From the NCBI RefSeq assembly GCF_017355915.2, contig NZ_JAFEUV020000020.1, positions 1-64,000 on the forward strand: a stretch of DNA of 64,000 nt, given 5' to 3'. A program made the position numbers and the translations under genes. Shown one piece after another: positions 32,881 to 41,629 of the stretch; position 1 is the stretch's first letter, and each line of letters begins with the position of its first letter. This stretch comes from Telluribacter roseus (lineage in GTDB: Bacteria; Bacteroidota; Bacteroidia; Cytophagales; Spirosomataceae). The notes beneath the pieces were generated by a model that did not search any database, was not told where the DNA came from, and saw nothing but the letters and a program-made list of their open reading frames with translations.

Positions 32881-33978
32881 TTAGGGGTATAGGATCTTTC
32901 GTACCTGCTCAATGGCAATCCTATTCTTATAGGTATCTATATTCTGAAGAACTATGATGGTTTTATGGGTATCTATATGCCGGTCGAAGTAATGAATATA
33001 GCCAGCCCAGCTACCAGAGTGACTGGTTAGCTTTCCATACTTCTCATCCTGCTTTATGATCCATCCGAAGCCATAGTTTGTATCTCGGCCGTCCAACGTT
33101 TTCATAACAGTAAATAGCTGCTCTCTATCCTGAGGGCCGATTAACTTGTCAGTATATAAGGCTTGGTCCCAGGTGAGCAGGTCTCTGGCCGTGGAGTTAA
33201 CCATACGATCCCCCACAATGCCATCCAGAAAATAGGTAAAGAATTCTTTTCCGTAGCTATCCAGTAATACTTTATGGCCTAAACTATCCAGCATGTACCC
33301 CAAGGCATAATTTTCTACCTTTTGTGGCTTATATCTGCTTTGGTAAACCAGCGTATGCTTCATACCCAAAGGTTTGAAAATAGCCTGATCCAGAAAGGCA
33401 GCGTACGATTGGCCGGATACCCGCTCAATGATACTCCCCAGTAGCACATAGTTCGTATTGCTGTATTTGAACTTGCCATTAGGCTGAAAAAGCAACGGGG
33501 GCTGCACTTTGCCGAAAGCTTTGATTACGTCCGCATTGGTAGCAAACTTGCTTTTATCCCAATGAGCAATGAAGTAATCCGTATAATCGGGTAAACCGCT
33601 GGTATGATGGAGCAAATGCCGTATGGATATTTTATCATAGTTGGCAAGTTCTGGCAGGTATTTAGCCATGGGATCATCATAGGCTAACTTACCCTGCTTC
33701 TGCAGGAGTACAATAGCCATGGCTGTGAATTGTTTGGATATAGAGGCCAGCTCAAAAACGGACTCCGGGTTCAGCATTCGATGAGACTGCTCATCCGCTT
33801 TACCGTAGCTTTTCTCAAAGATGGGAGTTCCATGTTCGGCAATGAGTACATTACCATTAAAAGAACCCTGACGATGCAGCTGAGTGAAAAGGCTGTCGAA
33901 TTGGGTAGATTTACTTTGGCCCAGGGTCAGGGTGCTCAGGCATGTACTGGTCCATATCAGTAGTAGTAGCTTTTTCAT
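32881..33978 (-). CDS. Class C beta-lactamase-fold serine hydrolase
   Basis: A 365-residue secreted protein (signal peptide residues 1-20, LTLGQS) of the beta-lactamase/penicillin-binding-protein-like serine hydrolase family. It has the SxxK motif as Ser79-Ile-Ser-Lys82 in ELASISKQFTA, the YxN motif in YSNTNY, and HSGSWAGY in the place of the KTG box. Such proteins are peptidases, esterases or D-aminopeptidases more often than true beta-lactamases, so resistance should not be assumed. It is transcribed alone, convergent with the xylan operon. Confidence 0.85.
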   Translation of the reverse strand: MKKLLLLIWTSTCLSTLTLGQSKSTQFDSLFTQLHRQGSFNGNVLIAEHGTPIFEKSYGKADEQSHRMLNPESVFELASISKQFTAMAIVLLQKQGKLAYDDPMAKYLPELANYDKISIRHLLHHTSGLPDYTDYFIAHWDKSKFATNADVIKAFGKVQPPLLFQPNGKFKYSNTNYVLLGSIIERVSGQSYAAFLDQAIFKPLGMKHTLVYQSRYKPQKVENYALGYMLDSLGHKVLLDSYGKEFFTYFLDGIVGDRMVNSTARDLLTWDQALYTDKLIGPQDREQLFTVMKTLDGRDTNYGFGWIIKQDEKYGKLTSHSGSWAGYIHYFDRHIDTHKTIIVLQNIDTYKNRIAIEQVRKILYP

Positions 33979-34756
33979 AGTAGGAAAGTATAGAAGGCGT
34001 AAGAGAATGATCCTACCAAGAATACAAATAATATATAATTAAAACTAATATATAATTATATTTTATAAATATTATTTTTGAAACTCTACAAGCTTTGCTT
34101 CTCCTGCAAATCAGTATGTTTGATAGTAGGGAGCGTTTTTGTTGAGATCTGCTTCTATGGCTCCTTGCTATCCTACTACCGGCGAGTGCTTGATAGCCCT
34201 GGCTACTTAACAGGCTAAGTTGTATCCTCAGACAATGGTGTATTACCTCCTGTACAGTTCGATATATACATAAATGGTAGGTTTAGCACATACTAATTCT
34301 ACCGGGATCGCTCAATGGACAAGCGGAAATCAACAGAAGCCGCTAAAGATACCAGAAGGTTTCACCAGAAGTACTGCAAGTGTATGAGCGTAACACTTGT
34401 AGCACAGTGGCCCTCCGGGAGATATTTCAGATCAAAGCCAGCCGACGCTCTACAAGATCTTAGATTTTTCAGGTGCTGGCTTGTGTTTTACTATCAAGGC
34501 CAGTCAGCTAGCAGGTTAGGTATTTTAATCAACGATTCAGGCAGAAGGCGCGTACGTCTCAAAGCGCTTGTTATGGTGTCAAATCGGGCAGAAGGCAAAT
34601 ACTGCGTACATTTGCATGCTGGCCAGGTAAAGACAAGTCATAATCGAAGCTAATATGATCTGTGCCGACCAAAGTCTCTACCGGATAAAACAATATTTGG
34701 ATATACTAGTCTAAGCTATTGCAAGCGTTAGGCCCATAAGCAACCCATAGTGTTTC
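33979..34756. other. Intergenic region with decayed sequence
   Basis: 778 bases without a convincing intact gene. The first 100 bases are extremely AT-rich and presumably hold the promoter of the leftward hydrolase gene. A possible recombinase relic lies at 34347-34529. A 112-codon open frame at 34315-34653 overlaps it but has unlike composition and no family resemblance, so I do not call it. Confidence 0.5.
34347..34529 (+). pseudogene. Frameshifted recombinase/transposase-like HTH remnant
   Basis: Reading 34347-34436 gives RYQKVSPEVLQVYERN then CSTVALREIFQIKA; shifting frame near 34436 continues SQPTLYKILDFSGAG. Joined, the piece resembles the C-terminal helix-turn-helix of serine resolvases/invertases or related transposases (an ...LREIF.IKASQPTLYKIL type of pattern). 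Stops flank it in both frames and no catalytic domain is visible upstream, so it would be a decayed remnant. Similarity is by eye only. Confidence 0.3.
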
Positions 34757-35428
34757 ATGAAAGTACTTTTAGTTGAAGACGAAGAGCGGATGGTTTCTTT
34801 TATCCGCAAAGGGATATCTGCCGAGGGGTACGAAGTTGACGTTGCTTTCGATGGACGTATCGGTCTGTCGCTGTTTCGAAAAGATCCCTACGACATTATC
34901 ATACTGGATGTGAACCTGCCGCAGATCAATGGCTTCGAGCTGTGCAGGCTGATCCGTCAGGAAAATGAGACGGTACCCGTGCTGATGCTCACCGCGCTCG
35001 ACAGCCTGGCCGACAAGGCCGATGGCTTTAATGCCGGAGCGGACGATTACCTGGCCAAGCCCTTTGAATTTCAGGAGTTGCTGCTGCGCATCCGGGCTCT
35101 GACGCGCCGCAACAGCCCCAAGCATAAGCAGGTACTCCGGCTGGCCGACCTGGAACTGAACCTGGACACCAAGACCGTAACCCGGGCCGGCCAGCGCATC
35201 GACCTCACTACCCGGGAGTACTCCCTGATGGAATACATGATGCTCAACAAAGGAAAGATCATCTCAAGGGTGGACATCAGCGAACGCGTCTGGAACCTCA
35301 ACTTTGACAGCAATACCAACGTGATCGACGTGTACATCAGCTACCTGCGCAAGAAGATCGACAAGGATTTTTCGCCAAAACTGTTGCATACCATCGTGGG
35401 CATGGGGTACGTACTTCGTGAGAGCTAA
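34757..35428 (+). CDS. OmpR/PhoB-family response regulator
   Basis: A 223-residue protein with a receiver domain (about 1-115: acidic pocket EDEE, phosphoacceptor Asp51 in IILDVNLP, conserved Lys in LAKPF) and an OmpR-type winged helix (about 125-222, LTTREYSLMEYMMLNKGKI and VIDVYISYLRKKID). It is the first gene of a cluster running into a histidine kinase and an RND pump, so it most likely activates the pump genes in response to the kinase at 35490. Confidence 0.92.
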   Translation: MKVLLVEDEERMVSFIRKGISAEGYEVDVAFDGRIGLSLFRKDPYDIIILDVNLPQINGFELCRLIRQENETVPVLMLTALDSLADKADGFNAGADDYLAKPFEFQELLLRIRALTRRNSPKHKQVLRLADLELNLDTKTVTRAGQRIDLTTREYSLMEYMMLNKGKIISRVDISERVWNLNFDSNTNVIDVYISYLRKKIDKDFSPKLLHTIVGMGYVLRES

Positions 35429-35489
35429 GCTTCCCAAAGGTTAGTAATAGATTATCTCTCACATCCCCGGCCTTGTACTTACTACCTCC

Positions 35490-36845
35490 ATGCTGATCCG
35501 AAACCGACTGACGCTTACTTTTACGCTGCTGACCATGGCCATTCAGGTCACGCTGTCGCTGCTGGTGTGGTACTTCTACTCGCTGTACCGGCAGGAGGAG
35601 TTTTACAGTATGTTGGAAGGAAAAGCGCGGCTGGCCGGTCGGATCCTGATTTCCCAGCGGCATCTGCACGATAATTTCTTCGAGAATATGGTACGCACCG
35701 ACCTGCTTACCATTGTGGAGGAGCAGATCAACATTTATGACAACCGGCACAACCTGTTGTTTACCAACCGTAACCTCAAAGAATCGGACTATTTCAAAGA
35801 AAAGATACCGAAGCTTACTAATGAGTCCCTGTTCGAGTTTAGGAGTGGGCATCTGGAGTCGATCGTACTACCTTACCGGGACCGGGGGCAGCTGTTTTAC
35901 ATATTTGCTTCCGGCTACGACCGCATTGGCTTTGCCAAGCAGGGTACTCTGCAACAGATACTGCTGCTGGCCAATCTGCTGGGATTTTCCCTGACAGTGC
36001 TGGCGGGCTGGTACTTTTCGGGGCGGGTACTGAAGCCCATTTCCCAGATCGTGCACGAAGTGGAGCAGATCACAGCCGTGGATCTGCACAAGCGGGTCCA
36101 CGAAGGCAACCGACGGGATGAAATTGCTCAACTGGCCATGACCTTTAACCAGATGCTTTTCCGGCTGGAAGATGCCTTTGTCTCCCAGCGCAGCTTTGTT
36201 TCCCACGCCTCGCACGAGCTGCGCACCCCGCTTACCAATACCCTGGGCACCCTGGAAACATCGCTACGGTACGATAGAGACCCCGCCGACTGGCGCGAAA
36301 GTATGGAAGTAGCCGTGGAAGAGCTCAAGAAAGTAATCGCCCTGACCAATGGCCTGCTGGGCTTAGCCAAGGTTACCGACGGAGCCGTTACCCTCACCGC
36401 CGTACAAGTGGATGATTGCCTGCTGACGGCTATTGAGCAGGTGCAGGCCAAGTACCCGGGCCGGAGCCTGCCGCTCCAGTTCATGACCACGGAGGAAGCA
36501 TCCTTTACGGTAAAGGGCAGCCCTACTTTACTCACCACGGCTTTGCTGAACGTGCTGGATAACGCCTGCAAGTACTCGGGCGAGCCGGTGTCGGTAGAGT
36601 TGCAGGCAAAGGACGACCAAGTCACAGTGACAGTAGCCGACCGGGGGCGCGGTATTGCTGAGAATGATGCCACGCACATATTGGATCCGCTCTACCGGGG
36701 TACCAATGTGGAGGGGGTACCTGGCTATGGCATTGGTCTGGCCGTCACGCAGAAGATCATTGACCTGCACCAGGGTACCCTCCAGATCAATTCCAGCCTC
36801 AACCAGGGTACCACGGTAATCATACGCTTACCCCGTCAGGCCTAA
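35490..36845 (+). CDS. Sensor histidine kinase with HAMP domain
   Basis: A 451-residue inner-membrane kinase: TM1 about 9-30, periplasmic sensor about 31-153, TM2 about 154-177, HAMP (about 178-232), HisKA with the phospho-His242 in SHASHELRTPL, and HATPase_c (about 345-450: N box NVLDNACKYS, G1 DRGRGIAEND, G2 GYGIGLAVTQ). The short periplasmic domain has no named fold. It lies 61 bases after the response regulator, forming a classical pair placed directly ahead of an efflux system. Confidence 0.92.
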   Translation: MLIRNRLTLTFTLLTMAIQVTLSLLVWYFYSLYRQEEFYSMLEGKARLAGRILISQRHLHDNFFENMVRTDLLTIVEEQINIYDNRHNLLFTNRNLKESDYFKEKIPKLTNESLFEFRSGHLESIVLPYRDRGQLFYIFASGYDRIGFAKQGTLQQILLLANLLGFSLTVLAGWYFSGRVLKPISQIVHEVEQITAVDLHKRVHEGNRRDEIAQLAMTFNQMLFRLEDAFVSQRSFVSHASHELRTPLTNTLGTLETSLRYDRDPADWRESMEVAVEELKKVIALTNGLLGLAKVTDGAVTLTAVQVDDCLLTAIEQVQAKYPGRSLPLQFMTTEEASFTVKGSPTLLTTALLNVLDNACKYSGEPVSVELQAKDDQVTVTVADRGRGIAENDATHILDPLYRGTNVEGVPGYGIGLAVTQKIIDLHQGTLQINSSLNQGTTVIIRLPRQA

Positions 36846-36930
36846 GAGCTTCTAATATCTTCTAATTTCCTTCTCATACCGTTTTAATGTTACGGTGGTT
36901 GCTTTGTGTCACTCATTACAGACACAGGCT

Positions 36931-37200
36931 ATGCAACGTCGTCATTCTTCCGCTTCTATACTGCTCTATGGCTTTGGGCTGGCACTGGCTCTTTCACTGG
37001 TGTTCAACGGGTACCTGCTCTATAACCTGATCCGTCAGCGGAGCCTCTATGTCGCTGGACTACGGATCTCACACCAGCAGGCGGATAATAAGGCTTTTCA
37101 ACAGCAACTTTCGGATTGCAAATGGGCTATCGGGCAGAAAGATAGTCTGATTCGTCACCTGGAGCAGGTCTCTCATGCACCGCCGGAAAAGGTAGACTAG
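36931..37200 (+). CDS. Small single-pass membrane protein between kinase and efflux genes
   Basis: 89 residues from the ATG at 36931; a GTG at 36895 would add 12 residues of unlikely sequence. One membrane helix (about 8-30, ILLYGFGLALALSLVFNGYL) is followed by a charged, Gln-rich stretch (about 40-80) likely to form a coiled coil. No family is recognised. Its place between a two-component system and an RND pump suggests an accessory or signalling part of that locus; this is inference from position. It could also be a non-essential open frame. Confidence 0.55.
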   Translation: MQRRHSSASILLYGFGLALALSLVFNGYLLYNLIRQRSLYVAGLRISHQQADNKAFQQQLSDCKWAIGQKDSLIRHLEQVSHAPPEKVD

Positions 37201-37278
37201 CCCCGGCCGCAGATCACCCAGGCGCAGGCCTGACACTACAAATCGTCACTATAAACTCTTGTCAAAAATAAAGTTATT

Positions 37279-38367
37279 ATGAAGCAAATACTCATGTTTA
37301 TGGGCTTGTGTGCTATGCTGGGCTGCTCGAGCTATGCCGGCAAAGAGGAGGAAGCACACAAGGAAGAAAAAACCAGCTTCCTGGTGACCAGCCCCCTGCA
37401 GAAAGACACCACCGTTATCAAAGAATACGTAGCTCAGGTACGGTCCATACAGCATATTGAGCTCAGAGCGCTGGAAAAAGGCTACCTGCAGAAGATCTAC
37501 GTGGACGAAGGACAGTATGTACAGAAAGGGCAGCTCATGTTTCAGATCATGCCTATGCTCTACCAGGCCGAACGCCAAAAAGCGGAGGCAGAGGTGAACT
37601 TCGTAGATATTGAGTACCAGAACACCAAGAAGCTGGCCGATGAAAACGTCGTATCCAAAAATGAGCTGGCGCTGGCCAAGGCCAAGCTTGACAAAGCCAA
37701 GGCAGAGTTGGCCCTGGCCGAAACCCATCTGCAGTTCACCCAGATCAGAGCGCCTTTTTCGGGCATTATGGACCACTTCCAGGTACGGCTGGGAAGCCTC
37801 GTGGATGAGGGAGACCTGCTGACCACGCTATCGGACAACAGCAAAATGTGGGTGTACTACAATGTACCCGAAGCAGAGTACCTGGATTATAAAGCGCAGG
37901 TTAAAAATGAAAGACAAACAAAAGTTGATCTGCTCCTGGCCAATAACAAGTTGTTCAACCAGGGAGGTGTCGTAGAAACGATCGAAGCGGACTTCAACAA
38001 CGAGACCGGAAACATTGCCTTCCGGGCCACTTTCCCCAACCCCGATAAACTGTTGAGGCATGGCGAAACGGGTAACGTACAGATGAAGGTACCGCTGAGT
38101 AATGCCCTGATCATCCCGCAGAAAGCCACCTTTGAGGTACTTGATAAGAAGTATGTGTACGTGGTGGACAAGGACAATGTAATACGCTCAAGGGAGATCA
38201 CCATAGCCGCCGAACTGCCACACATCTTTGTGGTTCAGGAGGGTCTGAGTAAAGAGGATAAGATCCTGCTGGAAGGCTTGCGCCTGGTGCGGGAAAATGA
38301 AAAGATACACTCAAAATTCGTGGAGCCTGGTACTGTCCTGTCCCAACTGGATCTGTACGCAGAATAA
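37279..38367 (+). CDS. RND efflux periplasmic adaptor (membrane fusion lipoprotein)
   Basis: A 362-residue lipoprotein: signal peptide with lipobox ending at Cys16 (CAMLGC). Order of parts: a beta-barrel/lipoyl half (about 50-95, ALEKGYLQKIYVDEGQYVQKGQLMF in two halves), an alpha-helical hairpin rich in Lys/Ala/Glu (about 95-155), the second lipoyl half (FTQIRAPFSGIMDHF), and membrane-proximal strands. It links the inner-membrane pump at 38393 to the outer-membrane channel at 41622. Normal length for an AcrA/MexA-type adaptor. Confidence 0.92.
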   Translation: MKQILMFMGLCAMLGCSSYAGKEEEAHKEEKTSFLVTSPLQKDTTVIKEYVAQVRSIQHIELRALEKGYLQKIYVDEGQYVQKGQLMFQIMPMLYQAERQKAEAEVNFVDIEYQNTKKLADENVVSKNELALAKAKLDKAKAELALAETHLQFTQIRAPFSGIMDHFQVRLGSLVDEGDLLTTLSDNSKMWVYYNVPEAEYLDYKAQVKNERQTKVDLLLANNKLFNQGGVVETIEADFNNETGNIAFRATFPNPDKLLRHGETGNVQMKVPLSNALIIPQKATFEVLDKKYVYVVDKDNVIRSREITIAAELPHIFVVQEGLSKEDKILLEGLRLVRENEKIHSKFVEPGTVLSQLDLYAE

Positions 38368-38392
38368 TCAGGTATCCTAAACGTCATTAGAC

Positions 38393-41300
38393 ATGTTCAA
38401 TAAGTTCATACGCCGACCTGTATTCGCTATTGTAATATCGGTCATGATCGTTTTCGTGGGTACGTTAGCGATCAAAAAGCTGCCCATTTCGCAATTCCCC
38501 GAAATTGCCCCTACTACCGTAAATATCTTCATTGCCTACCCTGGTGCCAGTGCCGATGTACTGGTAAAGTCAACGCTGATCACCCTCGAAAACGCGATCA
38601 ACGGGGTACAGGATATGCGCTATATCGCTACGGATGCCACCAGTGCCGGTGAGGCTACCCTGAGGGTGATCTTCGAGCCGGGTACTGACCCCAACGACGC
38701 GGTGATCCGGGTAAAAACGCGGGTGGATCAGGTAATGCCGCTCTTACCCGAACTGGTGCAGCGCGAGGGGGTGGTGATTACGCCCATCCAGCCCAGTATG
38801 TTGATGTACGTCAACCTCTTCTCTAAGAATAAGAGCATGGACGAGAAGTTCCTGTTCAACTACGCCACCGTGAAGATGATCCCCGAAATCCAGCGGATCA
38901 AAGGGGTAGCCCGGGCGCAGATACTAGGTAGCCGCCGGTACGCCATGCGCGTATGGCTGAATCCCGACCGCATGCGGGCCTACAACATCTCGACCGAGGA
39001 AGTCATGAAGGCGCTGGGAGAGCAGAGTATCATCGGTCGTCCGGGCCGCCTGGGTCAAAGCTCGGGTATTGCGGCCCAGTCGCTGGAATACGTGCTTACT
39101 TACAAAGGCCGGTACAACAAGCCCGAAGAGTACGAGGGGATTATCATCCGGGCCAATTCCGAGGGGGAAAGCATCCACCTGAAGGATATCGCCACGGTAG
39201 AGCTGGGCAGTGAATTCTTTGACATCTATTCCAATCTGGATGGCCGACCGTCGGCGGCTATAGTACTGAAGCAGAACTACGGTAGTAATGCCAGCGATGT
39301 AATTGCCGATGTGAAAGCGCAGCTCGAGGAAATGCGGCCTTTCTTCCCTCCGGGCATGGATTACAAGATCAGCTACGACGTTTCCAAGTTCCTGGACGCT
39401 TCCATCGAGCAGGTGATCCATACGCTACGCGATGCGTTCATTCTGGTAGCTCTGGTGGTATTCATATTCCTGGGCGACTGGCGCTCTACCCTGATCCCGA
39501 TCCTGGCGGTGCCGGTATCGCTGATCGGAGCATTCTTCGTAATCCAGTTCTTTGGACTCTCTATTAACCTGGTTACACTGTTTGCCCTGGTACTGGCGAT
39601 TGGTATTGTGGTGGACGACGCGATTGTGGTGGTGGAGGCCGTGCACGCCAAGATGGAGGAAGAGCCGCACCTGTCGCCTTACAGTGCAGTCAAGAAAGTA
39701 CTTGGTGAAATCAGTGGTGCTATCATCGCCATCACGGCTGTCATGGTGTCGGTGTTCCTGCCCATCTCGTTTATGTCGGGTCCGGTAGGTACTTTTTATC
39801 GTCAGTTCTCCATTACCATGGCTAGCTCCATCGTGATCTCGGCCATTATCGCCCTTACGCTTACGCCGGTACTGTGCGCCATGTTGTTAAAAAACCACCA
39901 TGGACATGGCCACCACGGACACGCAAGGAAGTCTAATATACTGACCCGCTCGCTCGATAGCTTTAACCGTGGTTTTGACAGACTGACCGGCCGGTACGTA
40001 CGCCTGTTAACATCCATCGTCAGCCGCAGATGGCTTACCTTCGGGGTACTACTGGCCTTTGGTGCGGGTATATTCTACGAAAACCTGATCGTGCCTTCCG
40101 GATTTATCCCTAACGAAGACCAGAGTACCATTTACGCCATTATCCAGACGCCTCCGGGTTCGACCCTGGAAAAAACCAACCAGGTATCCCAACGGCTCCA
40201 GAAAATATGCGAAGAGATTGATGGAGTAGAATCAGTATCATCGCTGGCCGGTTACGAGATCATGACCGAAGGACGGGGGTCCAATGCAGGTACCTGTCTG
40301 ATCAACCTGAAAGACTGGTCGGATCGCCACCATACCGTAAAGGAAATCATGGAAGAGCTGGAAGAGAAGTCTAAAGGTCTTGGGGCGGTTGTAGAGTTCT
40401 TTGAGCCACCGGCTATTCCGGGCTTTGGGACCTCGGGTGGTTTCTCGATGCGCTTACTGGATAAGAACTCCGAGACCGACTACCACGAGTTTGACAAGAT
40501 CAATCAGGAGTTCATGGACAACCTGACCAAGCGCAAAGAGCTCACGGGGCTGTTCACCTTCTTCGCGGCCAACTATCCGCAGTACGAACTGGAGATAGAC
40601 AATAATCTGGCGATGCAGAAGGGCGTGTCGATCGGCAAGGCGATGGATAACCTCAACATTATGATTGGTAGTACCTATGAGCAAGGCTTCACAAAGTTCA
40701 ACCAGTTCTTTAAGGTGTATGTGCAGTCGGATCCTAAATTCAGAAGACTCCCCTCTGACCTGCTGAACCTGTATGTCAAGAACGACGCCGGCGAGATGGT
40801 ACCTTACTCCGCCTTCATGAGGCTCAAAAAGTCGCAGGGGCCTAACGAGATTACCCGTTTCAATATGTATAATTCGTCTGCCATTCAGGGACTTCCGGCC
40901 AAGGGATATACCACGGCTGATGCCATCAAGGCCATTCAGGAAGTAGCCGCCACAACCCTGCCCAAAGGGTATGACATTGCCTGGGAAGGTCTATCGTACG
41001 ACGAGTCTACCCGTGGCAACGAGTCGCTGTACGTGTTCGCGATCGTACTGGCTTTCGTCTACTTTGTGTTAGCTGCCCAGTACGAGAGCTTCATCATTCC
41101 ATTGGCGGTTGTGTTTTCGCTGCCGGTTGGGGTATTCGGTTCGTTCCTGGTGCTCCAGCTCATGGGGCTGGAGAACAACATCTATGCCCAGATCGGGCTC
41201 ATCATGCTGGTCGGTCTGCTGGGTAAGAATGCCGTACTGATCGTAGAATTTGCGGTTCTTAAGCGCCACGAGGGCGAAACCATTCTGAACGCCGCCATTG

Positions 41301-41629
41301 AAGGAGCCAGGGTACGTTTCCGTCCCATCCTGATGACCTCATTCGCCTTCATTGCCGGGCTGATCCCGTTGATCATTGCTAGCGGTGCCGGGGCTATCGG
41401 TAACCGTACCATCGGTGCGTCCGCCCTTGGAGGTATGCTATTCGGTACCATCTTCGGGGTGATCATCATCCCAGGGTTGTACTACATATTCGCCCACCTG
41501 GCCGATGGGCGCAAGATGATCAAAGATGAAGAGGATGAATCGCTGACCGAAGGTCTGGTTCACCAATTGTCAGACCGCCGTGCGGACGCATTTCCTGTAA
41601 CCGAAGAAAGTAGCAATAATCATGTATAA
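38393..41629 (+). CDS. RND multidrug efflux pump, HAE1 (AcrB-like) family
   Basis: A 1078-residue inner-membrane proton-driven pump starting MFNKFIRRPVFAIVIS. Twelve membrane helices with two large periplasmic loops are expected; the TM4 proton-relay pair is present as Asp408-Asp409 in GIVVDDAIVVVE, and the second half has LLGKNAVLIVEFA. This is the HAE1 (drug/amphiphile) type rather than the heavy-metal type. A histidine-rich cytoplasmic loop (NHHGHGHHGHARK, about residues 502-514) lies between the two halves. It probably exports hydrophobic compounds. Confidence 0.95.
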   Translation: MFNKFIRRPVFAIVISVMIVFVGTLAIKKLPISQFPEIAPTTVNIFIAYPGASADVLVKSTLITLENAINGVQDMRYIATDATSAGEATLRVIFEPGTDPNDAVIRVKTRVDQVMPLLPELVQREGVVITPIQPSMLMYVNLFSKNKSMDEKFLFNYATVKMIPEIQRIKGVARAQILGSRRYAMRVWLNPDRMRAYNISTEEVMKALGEQSIIGRPGRLGQSSGIAAQSLEYVLTYKGRYNKPEEYEGIIIRANSEGESIHLKDIATVELGSEFFDIYSNLDGRPSAAIVLKQNYGSNASDVIADVKAQLEEMRPFFPPGMDYKISYDVSKFLDASIEQVIHTLRDAFILVALVVFIFLGDWRSTLIPILAVPVSLIGAFFVIQFFGLSINLVTLFALVLAIGIVVDDAIVVVEAVHAKMEEEPHLSPYSAVKKVLGEISGAIIAITAVMVSVFLPISFMSGPVGTFYRQFSITMASSIVISAIIALTLTPVLCAMLLKNHHGHGHHGHARKSNILTRSLDSFNRGFDRLTGRYVRLLTSIVSRRWLTFGVLLAFGAGIFYENLIVPSGFIPNEDQSTIYAIIQTPPGSTLEKTNQVSQRLQKICEEIDGVESVSSLAGYEIMTEGRGSNAGTCLINLKDWSDRHHTVKEIMEELEEKSKGLGAVVEFFEPPAIPGFGTSGGFSMRLLDKNSETDYHEFDKINQEFMDNLTKRKELTGLFTFFAANYPQYELEIDNNLAMQKGVSIGKAMDNLNIMIGSTYEQGFTKFNQFFKVYVQSDPKFRRLPSDLLNLYVKNDAGEMVPYSAFMRLKKSQGPNEITRFNMYNSSAIQGLPAKGYTTADAIKAIQEVAATTLPKGYDIAWEGLSYDESTRGNESLYVFAIVLAFVYFVLAAQYESFIIPLAVVFSLPVGVFGSFLVLQLMGLENNIYAQIGLIMLVGLLGKNAVLIVEFAVLKRHEGETILNAAIEGARVRFRPILMTSFAFIAGLIPLIIASGAGAIGNRTIGASALGGMLFGTIFGVIIIPGLYYIFAHLADGRKMIKDEEDESLTEGLVHQLSDRRADAFPVTEESSNNHV

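Noticed and set aside
32881-33978. Antibiotic-resistance beta-lactamase
   Set aside because: The SxxK and YxN motifs place it in the wide serine hydrolase family, but the KTG box is replaced by HSG and nothing indicates beta-lactam hydrolysis.
34315-34653. 112-codon + strand frame before the response regulator
   Set aside because: Composition is unlike neighbours (many Arg/Cys/Trp), no domain is seen, and another frame in the same bases gives a better recombinase-like reading.
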